Positions 26,522 to 34,908 of a DNA stretch of 64,000 bases are shown here, piece by piece (positions within the stretch are counted from its first letter, which is position 1; every line of letters begins with the position of its first letter). A program made the translations under genes and the position numbers. The DNA is taken from the NCBI RefSeq assembly GCF_013304735.1, contig NZ_JAAITI010000002.1:177308-241307 (forward strand), read 5' to 3'. Under the pieces are notes generated by a model, which had not been told where the DNA came from, ran no database searches, and was given only the letters and a program-made list of their open reading frames with translations. The DNA is from Blautia luti (GTDB lineage: Bacteria; Bacillota; Clostridia; Lachnospirales; Lachnospiraceae).

Positions 26522-27676
26522 TCAGTCTTCGATCCCTGCTGCCAGTTCTCCAAGTGCCGCAGCTGCCGCGTCAATTTCTTCCTCTGTATTAAAATAGGAA
26601 AAACTGAACCTCACAGCCCCTGTTTTTTCTGTACCCAGGGCTTTATGCATAAGCGGCGCACAGTGTCCGCCGGAACGTACACTGATTCCGTAATCCTCTC
26701 CCAGAATCATCCCAACTTCCGCGGAACCTTCTCCTTCAAGATTCAAGCTTACTACCGGAGATCGGTCTTCCTGGGAAAAATCCCCATACACGGCGACTCC
26801 GGGAATTTTTTTTACCTGGTCATAAAAGCGCCACATCAGCATCTGTTCTCTTTTTCGGATTGTGTGGATTCCGGTTTCCTGTATCCATTCAAGAGAAGCC
26901 CTCAGTCCTGCAATTCCGTGGCTGTTCAGGGTGCCGGCTTCCAGTGATTCCGGCATGTCAGACGGATGCTCTTTCTGAAAGGTTAAAATTCCACTTCCTC
27001 CCACTTTCAGAGGTTCCACCAAAACACCTGGCCGCACACAGATGGCCCCCGTTCCCTGTGGCCCCATCAGTCCTTTATGTCCGGAAAAACATAAAATATC
27101 AATCTGATCTATTTTCATGGAAACAGGAAAAACTCCTGCTGTCTGTGCAGCATCAACAATAAAAAGAATTCTCTGTTTCCTGGCAATCGCTCCTATGGAA
27201 CGGATATCATTACAGTTTCCGGTAAGATTCGATGCATGCGTACATACAATTGCTTTCGTCTCCGGGCGGATTGCCGCTTCCAGATCATTTACAGAAATCC
27301 TGCCTTTTCCATCTACCGGAAGAATGGTCAGATCCATACCTCTTTTCTCCAACGCGTAAAGAGGCCGGAGCACACTGTTATGGTCCATTTCCGTACAGAT
27401 CGCATGGACTTTTTCTCTTTCCGGATGCAGAGTTCCAAACAGTGCAGTGTTTAACGCCTCTGTGGCATTTGCGGTAAATGCCACACATTCCGGTCCTTCC
27501 ACATCAAATAACTGTGCAATTTTGCATCTTGTATCAAAAATAATCCGTGAAGCTTCCATAGCTTCTCCACTGCTTCCTCTTCCACTGTTTCCTGCCTGCT
27601 GCATGGCTTCCACCACAGCCCTGGCCACACAGTCCGGTTTGTGAAAACTTGTAGAAGCGTTATCCAGATAAATCAT
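26522..27676 (-). CDS. Cysteine desulfurase family protein (selenium/molybdenum hydroxylase type)
   Basis: The 384-residue PLP enzyme of the class V aminotransferase fold has IYLDNASTSFHKP at the start, the PLP-lysine motif CFSGHKGLMGPQGTG and a possible active-site Cys in VRSGGHCAPLMHKAL. This subgroup (the EF2568-like cysteine desulfurases) is known to travel with selenium-dependent molybdenum hydroxylase genes rather than with the ISC or SUF clusters. Its pairing with xdhC supports a role in sulfurating or selenating the molybdenum cofactor. ATG follows AAGGAG. The downstream xdhC is in the same transcript. Confidence 0.9.
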   Translation of the reverse strand: MIYLDNASTSFHKPDCVARAVVEAMQQAGNSGRGSSGEAMEASRIIFDTRCKIAQLFDVEGPECVAFTANATEALNTALFGTLHPEREKVHAICTEMDHNSVLRPLYALEKRGMDLTILPVDGKGRISVNDLEAAIRPETKAIVCTHASNLTGNCNDIRSIGAIARKQRILFIVDAAQTAGVFPVSMKIDQIDILCFSGHKGLMGPQGTGAICVRPGVLVEPLKVGGSGILTFQKEHPSDMPESLEAGTLNSHGIAGLRASLEWIQETGIHTIRKREQMLMWRFYDQVKKIPGVAVYGDFSQEDRSPVVSLNLEGEGSAEVGMILGEDYGISVRSGGHCAPLMHKALGTEKTGAVRFSFSYFNTEEEIDAAAAALGELAAGIED

Positions 27677-27687
27677 GTCAAATCTCC

Positions 27688-27716
27688 TTGTGCTTTTTAT
27701 AAAAAAATCTTATAAT
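27688..27716 (+). promoter_or_regulatory. Predicted promoter of the dicarboxylate symporter gene
   Basis: TTGTGC (27688-27693), 17-base spacer and a perfect TATAAT (27711-27716), ending 41 bases before the start codon, in the 81-base divergent region shared with the cysteine desulfurase gene. Confidence 0.5.
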
Positions 27717-27757
27717 TGGTTTTGGCTTTATTTTATACTATCAGAGGAGGTTTTCCA

Positions 27758-28978
27758 ATGAAAAAAGGATCTTTTTTCAAAAGTCTGCCTTTTAAACTCC
27801 TTGTTGCTGTAATCCTGGGTATCCTAGCCGGGCTTGTTCTGAACCGGTACAGCACAAACGGAATTTCCATGGCAGTTCTCAATATTGTTGTCACAGTCAA
27901 GTACATTCTGGGCCAGATCATCACCTTCTGCGTTCCGCTGATCGTTCTTGGTTTTATTGCCCCCTCCATTACCAAGCTTGGAAAAAATGCTTCCGTAATG
28001 CTGGGTGTTGCTGTGATCCTTGCCTACGGTTCTTCCATCGGTGCGGCACTTTTTTCTACAGCGTCCGGATTTTTGATTATTCCGCATCTGTCCATTCATT
28101 CTTATACTGCAGGACTGAAACAGCTGCCGGAAGTAATTTTTGAGTTGGAGATCCCGCAGATCATGTCGGTTATGAGTGCTCTTGTTTTTTCTGTTATGAT
28201 CGGCCTGGCTGCCACCTGGACAAAAGCGAAACTGGTCACCGGTCTTCTGGATGAGTTCCAGAAAATCGTTCTGGCTCTGGTGTCAAGGATCATCATTCCG
28301 ATTCTTCCGCTGTTCATCGGTTCTACTTTCTGCGGACTTGCCTATGAAGGTACGATTACCAGACAGCTGCCTGTTTTCCTGGAGATCATCGTGCTGGTTC
28401 TTGCCGGACATTTCATCTGGATGGCGCTTCTGTACATCCTGGCCGGAATCTACTCCGGTGAAAATCCTCTGGAAGTTGTACGACACTATGCACCAGCTTA
28501 CCTGACTGCTGTAGGAACCATGTCTTCTGCCGCAACACTGGCAGTAGCCCTTCAGTGTGCATCCAGGGCAAAACCTCTTCGTAAAGATCTGGTAAATTTC
28601 GGAATCCCGTTGTTTGCAAATATCCATCTCTGCGGTTCCGTTCTTACAGAAGTTTTCTTCTGCATGGCTGTTTCCAAGATCCTGTACGGTTCTGTTCCAA
28701 CGCCAGGTACTATGGTTCTGTTCTGCCTGCTCCTTGGAGTATTCGCTATCGGTGCTCCGGGCGTTCCCGGTGGAACAGTTATGGCTTCCCTTGGTATCAT
28801 TACCGGCGTATTGAAATTTGACAGTTCCGGTACTGCTCTGATGCTTACTATTTTTGCATTGCAGGACAGCTTTGGAACTGCATGTAATGTAACAGGAGAC
28901 GGTGCCCTGACGTTGATGCTTACCGGCTATGCAAAACGTCATAATATTGAAGAACAGAATATTGATATTAAATTATAA
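27758..28978 (+). CDS. Dicarboxylate/amino acid:cation symporter (DAACS family)
   Basis: The 406-residue membrane protein has the DAACS fold. Evidence includes LPFKLLVAVILGILAGLVLN at the N-terminus, a Ser/Thr-rich segment (VGTMSSAATLAVALQCA, hairpin 1), GAPGVPGGTVMASLG (hairpin 2) and NVTGDGALTLML in the last transport helix. It should import a dicarboxylate or amino acid with Na+ or H+. It is closest in pattern to the branch without a clear glutamate-binding Arg, so the substrate is open. Start at 27758 has GGAGG seven bases upstream. Confidence 0.88.
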   Translation: MKKGSFFKSLPFKLLVAVILGILAGLVLNRYSTNGISMAVLNIVVTVKYILGQIITFCVPLIVLGFIAPSITKLGKNASVMLGVAVILAYGSSIGAALFSTASGFLIIPHLSIHSYTAGLKQLPEVIFELEIPQIMSVMSALVFSVMIGLAATWTKAKLVTGLLDEFQKIVLALVSRIIIPILPLFIGSTFCGLAYEGTITRQLPVFLEIIVLVLAGHFIWMALLYILAGIYSGENPLEVVRHYAPAYLTAVGTMSSAATLAVALQCASRAKPLRKDLVNFGIPLFANIHLCGSVLTEVFFCMAVSKILYGSVPTPGTMVLFCLLLGVFAIGAPGVPGGTVMASLGIITGVLKFDSSGTALMLTIFALQDSFGTACNVTGDGALTLMLTGYAKRHNIEEQNIDIKL

Positions 28979-28987
28979 AAATTTCAA

Positions 28988-29025
28988 AAATGCCGCAGAC
29001 TTCGAAAAATCTGCGGCATTTCCAT
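28988..29025. terminator. Terminator between symporter gene and yedF
   Basis: AAATGCCGCAGA (28988-28999) pairs perfectly with TCTGCGGCATTT (29010-29021) around a 10-base loop. Its A- and T-rich flanks make it usable from both convergent genes. Confidence 0.82.
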
Positions 29026-29033
29026 ATTCTATT

Positions 29034-29645
29034 TTATGGGCGGATTACTTTACCGGCTTTCGTAAGTTTCTCCGCAATGTCATACATGTTTGTCACGGTG
29101 CCCACTGCCGGCTCTTTCAGCCCGTAGAAGTTCACACAGGTTCCACAGGTCAGAATCTCACAGCCCTGCTCCTGCAAAGTTTTCAGATCTTCAATGCATG
29201 GGGAATCCGAAGCAGTAAGCTTCGCTCCTCCATTGTAAAAGAGCATTACAGACGGCGGTGTCTCAAGCTGTGTCAGAGCATACACAAAGCCTTTGATAAG
29301 GATTGCTCCAAGCTCCGGATCTCCGTCTCCCATCTTATCGGAAGTAATGGCCACGGTATAATCTCCCTGTGGTGCAACAGGTGTGCAGACAATTTCCGGT
29401 TCTGCGGCAGTTCTGGCCTGTACATCGGATTTCACTACCATACGGATTTCATAACCGCCATCCGTCTTTCTGGAAACAAAACTGCATCCGGTACTTCCGG
29501 CAAGTCTGCTTAAGTTGTTTACTGCAGTCTCATTATCCACAAGAACCTGGATCTCATCTCCCTGTTCTGCTTTATCCAGGATCTTCTTGGTCATTACTAC
29601 AGGAATCGGGCACTGTTTGCCCATGGCATTTACTGTATGTTTCAT
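29034..29645 (-). CDS. yedF: Selenium-metabolism sulfurtransferase-like protein YedF
   Basis: The 203-residue protein has an N-terminal TusA-like domain (TVNAMGKQCPIPVVMTKK, with the CPxP active cysteine at residue 12) and a C-terminal DsrE-like region (AILIKGFVYALTQLETPPSVMLFYNGG, ILTCGTCVNFYGL). This two-domain form is known from organisms that use selenium, particularly those with selenium-dependent molybdenum hydroxylases. It is the third gene of a leftward set with relQ and a Cys-rich small gene. GGGAGG precedes the ATG. Confidence 0.93.
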   Translation of the reverse strand: MKHTVNAMGKQCPIPVVMTKKILDKAEQGDEIQVLVDNETAVNNLSRLAGSTGCSFVSRKTDGGYEIRMVVKSDVQARTAAEPEIVCTPVAPQGDYTVAITSDKMGDGDPELGAILIKGFVYALTQLETPPSVMLFYNGGAKLTASDSPCIEDLKTLQEQGCEILTCGTCVNFYGLKEPAVGTVTNMYDIAEKLTKAGKVIRP

Positions 29646-29665
29646 ATTTCTTTCCTCCCTGAAAT

Positions 29666-29857
29666 TTATTTCTGCTCCAGTTCATGTGCCTGTCTGAAAA
29701 TTTCGCAGGCCCCTGTATTCACACATCGTTCATGTGCACAGTCCATAAAAGTCAGCTCTCTGCTTCCGTCTTCCCGCTGTGTATACTCACAGCATACCGT
29801 CTCTCCGCCATTCATAGTGCGGCAGAATCCAGAGATAAATTCTTCTTCAATTTCCAT
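29666..29857 (-). CDS. Small cysteine-rich protein of unknown function
   Basis: The 63-residue acidic protein has six cysteines (C12, C22, C23, C40, C45, C51), a spacing that suggests metal or iron-sulfur binding, or a selenium/sulfur relay. I do not recognise a named family. It starts three bases after the stop of the relQ gene with AGAGGGA upstream, and yedF follows 20 bases later, so it is most likely a real gene in one transcript with them. The association with yedF suggests a role in selenium or sulfur handling, but this is only inference. Confidence 0.75.
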   Translation of the reverse strand: MEIEEEFISGFCRTMNGGETVCCEYTQREDGSRELTFMDCAHERCVNTGACEIFRQAHELEQK

Positions 29858-29859
29858 TT

Positions 29860-30504
29860 CTATCCCTCTGCCGGAGCATCCACAACCTCAGAAGGTGTGA
29901 TCTCCTCCAGCATTCCAGTCTCATTATACGCTTCAAACTGTTCTTCGATCTTTCCCAGGATATCTGCATACTGACAAAATGCCTCAGCCAGCTCTTCTCT
30001 GTGTTCCGGAAGTTTCTTGTAGCAGACACGGTGCTCCATACTTGCCCACAGATCCATGGTCATGGTACGCAGCTGTATCTCCACCGGAAAATATTCCATC
30101 GTATCCAGATAATAGACAGGTACGGCAATGATCACATGATAACTTCTGTACCCGTTAGGTTTCGGATTCTGTATGTAATCCTTCTCACGGATAAAAATCA
30201 GTTCACTCTGTCTCTTAAGCGCATTTACAAGGTTATAAATATCATCTATAAAATAGCAGATCACACGGATTCCGGCTATATCCCGGAGATAATCCTTGGC
30301 ATTCTGCACACTGTCCGAATGTCCCAGCTTCTCAAGCTTCTTTTCGATGCTTTTTTTGGCTTTGATCCGTTCCTGGATATTATGGATCGGAGATATGGAA
30401 GACTTCTGGTACAGACTTCCGTTCAGCACCTCCAGCTTGGCCCGCATGATCTGGCATGCATTCTGATATGGCTGGATACAATCGTAATACTGTTCGTTTG
30501 TCAT
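29860..30504 (-). CDS. relQ: Small alarmone (p)ppGpp synthetase, RelQ/RelP type
   Basis: The 214-residue single-domain GTP pyrophosphokinase has IKAKKSIEKKLEK (ATP-binding Lys/Arg region), LRDIAGIRVICYFIDDIY, NGYRSYHVIIAVP and EIQLRTMTMDLWASMEH. These are the usual synthetase motifs, with the catalytic Glu in EIQLRT. No hydrolase, TGS or ACT domain is present, so it belongs to the small alarmone synthetases. It makes (p)ppGpp in response to stress. The first gene of an operon with a Cys-rich small gene and yedF; GAGGGG precedes the ATG. Confidence 0.9.
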   Translation of the reverse strand: MTNEQYYDCIQPYQNACQIMRAKLEVLNGSLYQKSSISPIHNIQERIKAKKSIEKKLEKLGHSDSVQNAKDYLRDIAGIRVICYFIDDIYNLVNALKRQSELIFIREKDYIQNPKPNGYRSYHVIIAVPVYYLDTMEYFPVEIQLRTMTMDLWASMEHRVCYKKLPEHREELAEAFCQYADILGKIEEQFEAYNETGMLEEITPSEVVDAPAEG

Positions 30505-30523
30505 GAAAACCCCTCTTTCTCAT

Positions 30524-30565
30524 TTGCTCACCATGGTTTATATCTTATAAAATAAATGTGAGCAA
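30524..30565 (-). promoter_or_regulatory. Predicted relQ promoter overlapped by an 8-bp inverted repeat
   Basis: On the minus strand TTGCTC (30565-30560), 17-base spacer, TATAAA (30542-30537). The same bases form an inverted repeat, TTGCTCAC (30524-30531) with GTGAGCAA (30558-30565), whose arms cover the -35 box and the start region. This could be an operator or an early hairpin. Confidence 0.45.
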
Positions 30566-30626
30566 TCTGTAGTAATTTCCTAAGATTTTCCTGACCATTT
30601 TATTAAAATTCTATAAAAACCGGTTG

Positions 30627-31874
30627 TCAGTCTGAAAGTTTATGGATAAAAAGACCACTTCGAAGCTTCGGCTCAAACCATGTGCTCTTAGGCGGCATCA
30701 GTTTTCCCTCATCTGCAATCGCCATCAGTTCTTCCATCGAAGTCGGATACATAGCAAAAGCGGCGCCACCCGTTTCATCTGCAGCCGCAGCCAGATCTTT
30801 CAGTTTGTGATTTCCTCCCATAAAACAGATTCTCTCATCTGTACGCGGATCTTCAATCCCAAGTACCGGTCCCAGAACCTTATCCTGAAGAATGGATACA
30901 TCCAACTGTCCTACGCTGTCTTTCTTGGCATAAATATCCGGATATGCTTTCAGATGAAACCATTCCCCATCCACATAAAGACCAAAGCAATGCTTTTCTA
31001 CCGGTTTGCATGGAAATCCCGGCATTGCCATCAGTTCAAAATTAAACTTCATACTTCCGATGAAAGCTTTCGGTTCCATACCTTTAAGATCTTTTACAAT
31101 TCTGTGATATGGAAGGATCGTCAGCTGATCACAGGGAAATACCACAGACAGGAAAAAGTTAAACTCTTCTTTTCCTGTATAATCGGGATGTTCTTTTCTT
31201 CGTTTCTGTCCTACTTTTACGGCAGACGCTGCTCTGTGATGGCCGTCTGCAATATAGATGGAAGAAATTCCGCCAAAAAGGCTGTGGATTTTCTGAATTT
31301 TCTCCTCCTCATCCACGATCCATACCCGATGTGTAATTTCATCTTCTGAAGTAAAATCATATACCGGTTCATGACTGTTTTTCCAGTTTTCCATCAGTAC
31401 AAGAAGTTCTTCCGGATATCTGCAGGCAAGAAAGATCGGGCCTGTATTGGCATCGCAGATATCCACGTGATGGATTCTGTCCTGCTCTTTGTCTTCTCTT
31501 GTCAGCTCATGCTTCTTAATCACGCCATTCATATAGTCGTCAATGGAGCTGACACCTACAATTCCTGTCTGGGATTTTCCTTTCCGGATCAGTTCATACA
31601 GATAATAATTCGGTTTTTCATCCTGTATCAGCGTTCCCTCTGCCTGAAAACGATCCAGATTTTCCTTTGCTTTCTGATAGACTTCTGCATCATAAAGATC
31701 AGTCTCCGGATCCAGATCCATTTCCGCTCTGTCTACATGGAGGAAAGAATAGGGATTTTTTTCTCCAATTTCACGCGCTTCCTCTCTGCTTACTACGTCA
31801 TAGGGAAGTGCTGCCACTTTCTCTGCTTTTCCCTCAGCGGGTCTCACTGCCCGAAATGCCTGAAATAAAGCCAT
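30627..31874 (-). CDS. DUF1015 family protein
   Basis: The 415-residue soluble protein matches DUF1015, with AALPYDVVSREEAREI and NPYSFLHVDRAE at the N-terminus and YIADGHHRAASAVKVG centrally. Length is normal. The biochemical role of the family is not settled; it is found next to serine-biosynthesis genes in some anaerobes, but not here. The conserved ADGHHR motif suggests a catalytic or ligand site. The start has GAGGAG upstream. It is transcribed alone, with gaps of about 90 and 120 bases on either side. Confidence 0.88.
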   Translation of the reverse strand: MALFQAFRAVRPAEGKAEKVAALPYDVVSREEAREIGEKNPYSFLHVDRAEMDLDPETDLYDAEVYQKAKENLDRFQAEGTLIQDEKPNYYLYELIRKGKSQTGIVGVSSIDDYMNGVIKKHELTREDKEQDRIHHVDICDANTGPIFLACRYPEELLVLMENWKNSHEPVYDFTSEDEITHRVWIVDEEEKIQKIHSLFGGISSIYIADGHHRAASAVKVGQKRRKEHPDYTGKEEFNFFLSVVFPCDQLTILPYHRIVKDLKGMEPKAFIGSMKFNFELMAMPGFPCKPVEKHCFGLYVDGEWFHLKAYPDIYAKKDSVGQLDVSILQDKVLGPVLGIEDPRTDERICFMGGNHKLKDLAAAADETGGAAFAMYPTSMEELMAIADEGKLMPPKSTWFEPKLRSGLFIHKLSD

Positions 31875-31964
31875 TGTGCTTCTCCTCTCGTTCCTGCCCG
31901 CTTTCCCCGGACAGTCATAAAATCATCCTGCTTATTCTAGCACATACAAAAAAACTCTGCAATT

Positions 31965-32939
31965 TTAATTCTGCATACAGATTTTTTCGCCCTGAAGAAC
32001 CGGATATCTCACAGGCACAGTCCCATCCAGATCTTCATGGTGCATATCAACTGCAGAAATCTGATGATTTTCGTAAGTTGTATAATAATAAATTCCTTTA
32101 TCACAGTTACAGCAGGAGGTATAAAGAGTAATCTCATATTTTCCTGGTTCTACCTCACAGCATCCTCTCTGCTGGTCAACAGACCCCAGGATATGAAAGA
32201 ACTGGCTGACGCTTTCTTCCTCGGAATCTCCGGAAAAAGAATGGTCTTTCACAAACGCTACTCTTGCAAACCTGGATGCAGAAGAAAGATCTCCCGGAAG
32301 TCCCAGCGCTCCCATACCACGGCTGTAGGTTTTTAATCCCAGCGATTCAGAAAAATGATTTTCCGGCTGTCTGGGAGAAAGATGCATATAATTATTCAGC
32401 ATAAACATCTGCTGGTCAAAAGGCGGATTATTGGTAAGGACTCCTGCCGGATTATCCCAGACGTGAAGACCGTCCGCCATAGATTCCACTGTGATCGATT
32501 CTTCTTTATCCGCTATGATCCAGTGAAGCTGTGCACAGGGAAGCATTTCACTGAAGGGAGTTTTTACAAGATTGATCTTTTTCAGGAGATCTTTTGCCTC
32601 CTGCACAGTGGCACATTTACCAAGGATCCAAGGAATGAATTCAAACTGTGCCACATTTTCTTTTCCATTTTCCACCACATTATATACAGCGTTTCCAACA
32701 AAATTAAGGCCTGCCATTCCAAGGCCTTTTTCATTGACAGCATCATAATAAAGTGGATAATCTCCTGCTACGTGAGCCATGCCTATGATCGCATAATGGC
32801 TGGAAAGTTTCTCCATATGCCGGAACTCAAATGTATAATTTCTCGGTGTGATGGTGATCTCATCTCCATAAGAGAATTCGTAATCCAGTGTTCTTCCGAA
32901 GTAAAAGTCTTTTGTCTTATAAGTTGCTGCTGTACACAT
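31965..32939 (-). CDS. bsh: Bile salt hydrolase / choloylglycine hydrolase family protein
   Basis: The 324-residue Ntn hydrolase begins Met-Cys, so removal of Met exposes the catalytic N-terminal Cys2. The other catalytic and oxyanion residues are in place: R16 and D19 (FGRTLDYE), N79 (AGLNF), N170/N171 (LTNNPPF) and R226 (SSASRFARVAF). The segment LPGDLSSASRF is typical of true bile salt hydrolases, which split glycine or taurine from conjugated bile acids; a penicillin V acylase activity is the alternative. It lies 23 bases after a MATE exporter gene on the same strand. No signal peptide is seen, so it acts in the cytoplasm. Confidence 0.9.
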   Translation of the reverse strand: MCTAATYKTKDFYFGRTLDYEFSYGDEITITPRNYTFEFRHMEKLSSHYAIIGMAHVAGDYPLYYDAVNEKGLGMAGLNFVGNAVYNVVENGKENVAQFEFIPWILGKCATVQEAKDLLKKINLVKTPFSEMLPCAQLHWIIADKEESITVESMADGLHVWDNPAGVLTNNPPFDQQMFMLNNYMHLSPRQPENHFSESLGLKTYSRGMGALGLPGDLSSASRFARVAFVKDHSFSGDSEEESVSQFFHILGSVDQQRGCCEVEPGKYEITLYTSCCNCDKGIYYYTTYENHQISAVDMHHEDLDGTVPVRYPVLQGEKICMQN

Positions 32940-32962
32940 AAACTGTTCTCCTTTTTGTTATT

Positions 32963-34357
32963 TTATATCTTCTGCCTGTTAGTTTGTTTTTCCCCGGTTC
33001 CCGGCTTTCCATTCAGTTCCGGCAAAACCGTTGCCAGCATGGTAAAAAAGCATGCACAGCCGCCTACCAGATTGGAAATCGGTTCTGCCCAGAATACACC
33101 GTCTGTTCCCAGTCCTCTCATATAGGGAAGCAGGATCGTCAGGGGAACGACGATGATCGCTTTTCGAAACAGTGAGAAAAAGGTCGCTTTTTTTGCTTTT
33201 CCAAGTGCTACAAATACACTCTGTCCCGTAAACTGAAGTGCCATAAAGCAGAATCCGAAAAAATAGATATGCAGTGCCGGAACACCCTTTTCAAGAAGTT
33301 CCGGATCGCTGTTAAATATACGGATAAAAAATTCCGGCATCACTTTCAGGATTCCCCAGCCTGCCATTGTATAAACAATACAGACTACTGTGATAAATTT
33401 AATGGCCTTTTTGATCCTGTCGTACGCCTTTTCCCCGTAGTTAAAACTCATAACCGGAGACGCTCCCGTGGTCAGTCCATGAACTGGCATAGTAAAAATG
33501 TCCCTGACAGAGTTTAAGACTGTCATAACACCTACATAGATATCTCCACCCCAGGTCTGAAGTGTTGCATTACAGACCACCTGCACAAGACTGTTGGTAA
33601 AAGCCATAAAAAATCCGGACATACCAAGGCTTACAATATCAGCCACTCTTTTCCAGGAAATCTTCATGGCACTTTTTTTGAGATTTAAAACCGCCTTTTT
33701 CCCACAGAGGAATCTTAATACCCATACAGCTGAACAAAACTGTGAAATGATCGTAGCCACTGCCGCACCTCGGACTCCCATATGTAATCCAAAGATAAAT
33801 AACGGGTCCAGAACGATATTTAATACTGCTCCGATCAGAATCGTAAACATTCCTGTATTTCCAAATCCCTGGCTGTTGATAAAAGGATTCATTCCCAGTG
33901 TGATCATTACAAACAGTGTTCCCAAAAGATAGATCTTTATGTAACTGGCAGCATAGGGAAACGTAACATCACTGGCTCCGAACGCATAAAGGATCGGCCT
34001 GTAAAAAACAAGCCCGATCACGGTAAGGGCCATGCCTGTACCAATCAGCATCACAAACGTATTTCCCATCAGCATTTCTGCTTCTTTTTCATTGCCTCTT
34101 CCCCGTTCCATGGAACAAAGTGGAGAACCGCCATTTCCGAACAGATAGGTAAATGCTGTGATCAGTGTTATGATGGGAAAACACAGTCCCACGCCAGTCA
34201 GTGCGGTCGCCCCGATCTCCGGGATCCTTCCGATATAGATCCGATCTACAATATTATATAGGAGATTCAGTATCTGCGCGATGATCATCGGTACCGCCAC
34301 TTCCATGATATTGCGATATACATTTCCTTTCGAAAAATCCGTTTGATGCGTTTGCAT
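32963..34357 (-). CDS. MATE-family exporter (MepA-like), upstream of bile salt hydrolase
   Basis: The 464-residue membrane protein of the MATE/MepA branch has about twelve spans: VPMIIAQILNLLYNIVDRIYIGR in the first helix, FGNGGSPLCS, MNPFINSQGFGNTGMFTILIGAVLNIVLDPLFIF and GASPVMSFNYGEK in the second half. It likely exports a drug or metabolite with Na+ or H+. It and the bile salt hydrolase gene downstream are probably one operon, so the exporter may protect against bile acids. That link is inference. It has its own promoter upstream. Confidence 0.9.
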   Translation of the reverse strand: MQTHQTDFSKGNVYRNIMEVAVPMIIAQILNLLYNIVDRIYIGRIPEIGATALTGVGLCFPIITLITAFTYLFGNGGSPLCSMERGRGNEKEAEMLMGNTFVMLIGTGMALTVIGLVFYRPILYAFGASDVTFPYAASYIKIYLLGTLFVMITLGMNPFINSQGFGNTGMFTILIGAVLNIVLDPLFIFGLHMGVRGAAVATIISQFCSAVWVLRFLCGKKAVLNLKKSAMKISWKRVADIVSLGMSGFFMAFTNSLVQVVCNATLQTWGGDIYVGVMTVLNSVRDIFTMPVHGLTTGASPVMSFNYGEKAYDRIKKAIKFITVVCIVYTMAGWGILKVMPEFFIRIFNSDPELLEKGVPALHIYFFGFCFMALQFTGQSVFVALGKAKKATFFSLFRKAIIVVPLTILLPYMRGLGTDGVFWAEPISNLVGGCACFFTMLATVLPELNGKPGTGEKQTNRQKI

Positions 34358-34390
34358 TTTTACACCTTCTCAGTAATTTTTAATATTTTT

Positions 34391-34419
34391 ACTATACTAT
34401 AGATAAAAATCAATGTAAA
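34391..34419 (-). promoter_or_regulatory. Predicted promoter of the MATE-bile salt hydrolase pair
   Basis: On the minus strand TTTACA (34419-34414), 17-base spacer, TATAGT (34396-34391), about 35 bases before the MATE start. Confidence 0.5.
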
Positions 34420-34478
34420 TATCCTGTCGTTTTTTGCCGACATAATGTTTTCTTATGACAGATTCTTTTATTTATTTC

Positions 34479-34507
34479 TTGTTATTTGTGACGGAATCGT
34501 TTATAAT
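34479..34507 (+). promoter_or_regulatory. Predicted promoter of the microcompartment shell gene pair
   Basis: TTGTTA (34479-34484), exactly 17 bases, then a perfect TATAAT (34502-34507). The leader is about 80 bases and contains GGAATCG and GGAAATGATTCC, a short imperfect dyad near 34520-34535 that could be an operator. Confidence 0.6.
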
Positions 34508-34592
34508 AAAACCATAAAAACGGAAATGATTCCACGTACAATCGGTCAAAAAACCACACCACGGAGAATCAACCCCGAACGGAGGTATTTTT

Positions 34593-34892
34593 ATGGATAA
34601 TAATTACAGCGGCATGGCCGTAGGTGTCTTTGAGCTGGATAACCTGGTTGCCTGTTTCGTTGCCCTTGATGCTGCTTCCAAGGCAGCTAATGTTAAGATT
34701 CAGAGTGTTGAACGTAACCGTCTGAAAAGCGGTGCCTGCGTAAAGATGCGTGGTTCTGTCTCTGATGTGAATGCAGCTATGGAGGTTGCGCTGGAAGCAG
34801 CTAAGCCTCTTGGTAAGGTCGTTTCTCATACTGTGATCGCTTCTCCTTCTGAGGATACAGAGATTGCGCTGAAAATGACGATCAACAAGTAA
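34593..34892 (+). CDS. Bacterial microcompartment shell protein (BMC-H type), orphan
   Basis: The 99-residue single BMC-domain protein has the PduA/EutM pattern: MAVGVFELDNLVACFVALDAASKAANVKIQ, followed by GACVKMRGSVSDVNAAMEVAL. Such proteins form hexamers that tile the shell of metabolic compartments. The usual enzymes (aldehyde dehydrogenase, lyase, phosphotransacylase) are not near it, only a second shell gene 16 bases downstream. It may supply shell parts for a compartment locus elsewhere. GGAGG precedes the ATG. Confidence 0.9.
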   Translation: MDNNYSGMAVGVFELDNLVACFVALDAASKAANVKIQSVERNRLKSGACVKMRGSVSDVNAAMEVALEAAKPLGKVVSHTVIASPSEDTEIALKMTINK

Positions 34893-34908
34893 AGGGGGAG
34901 ACTGATTT

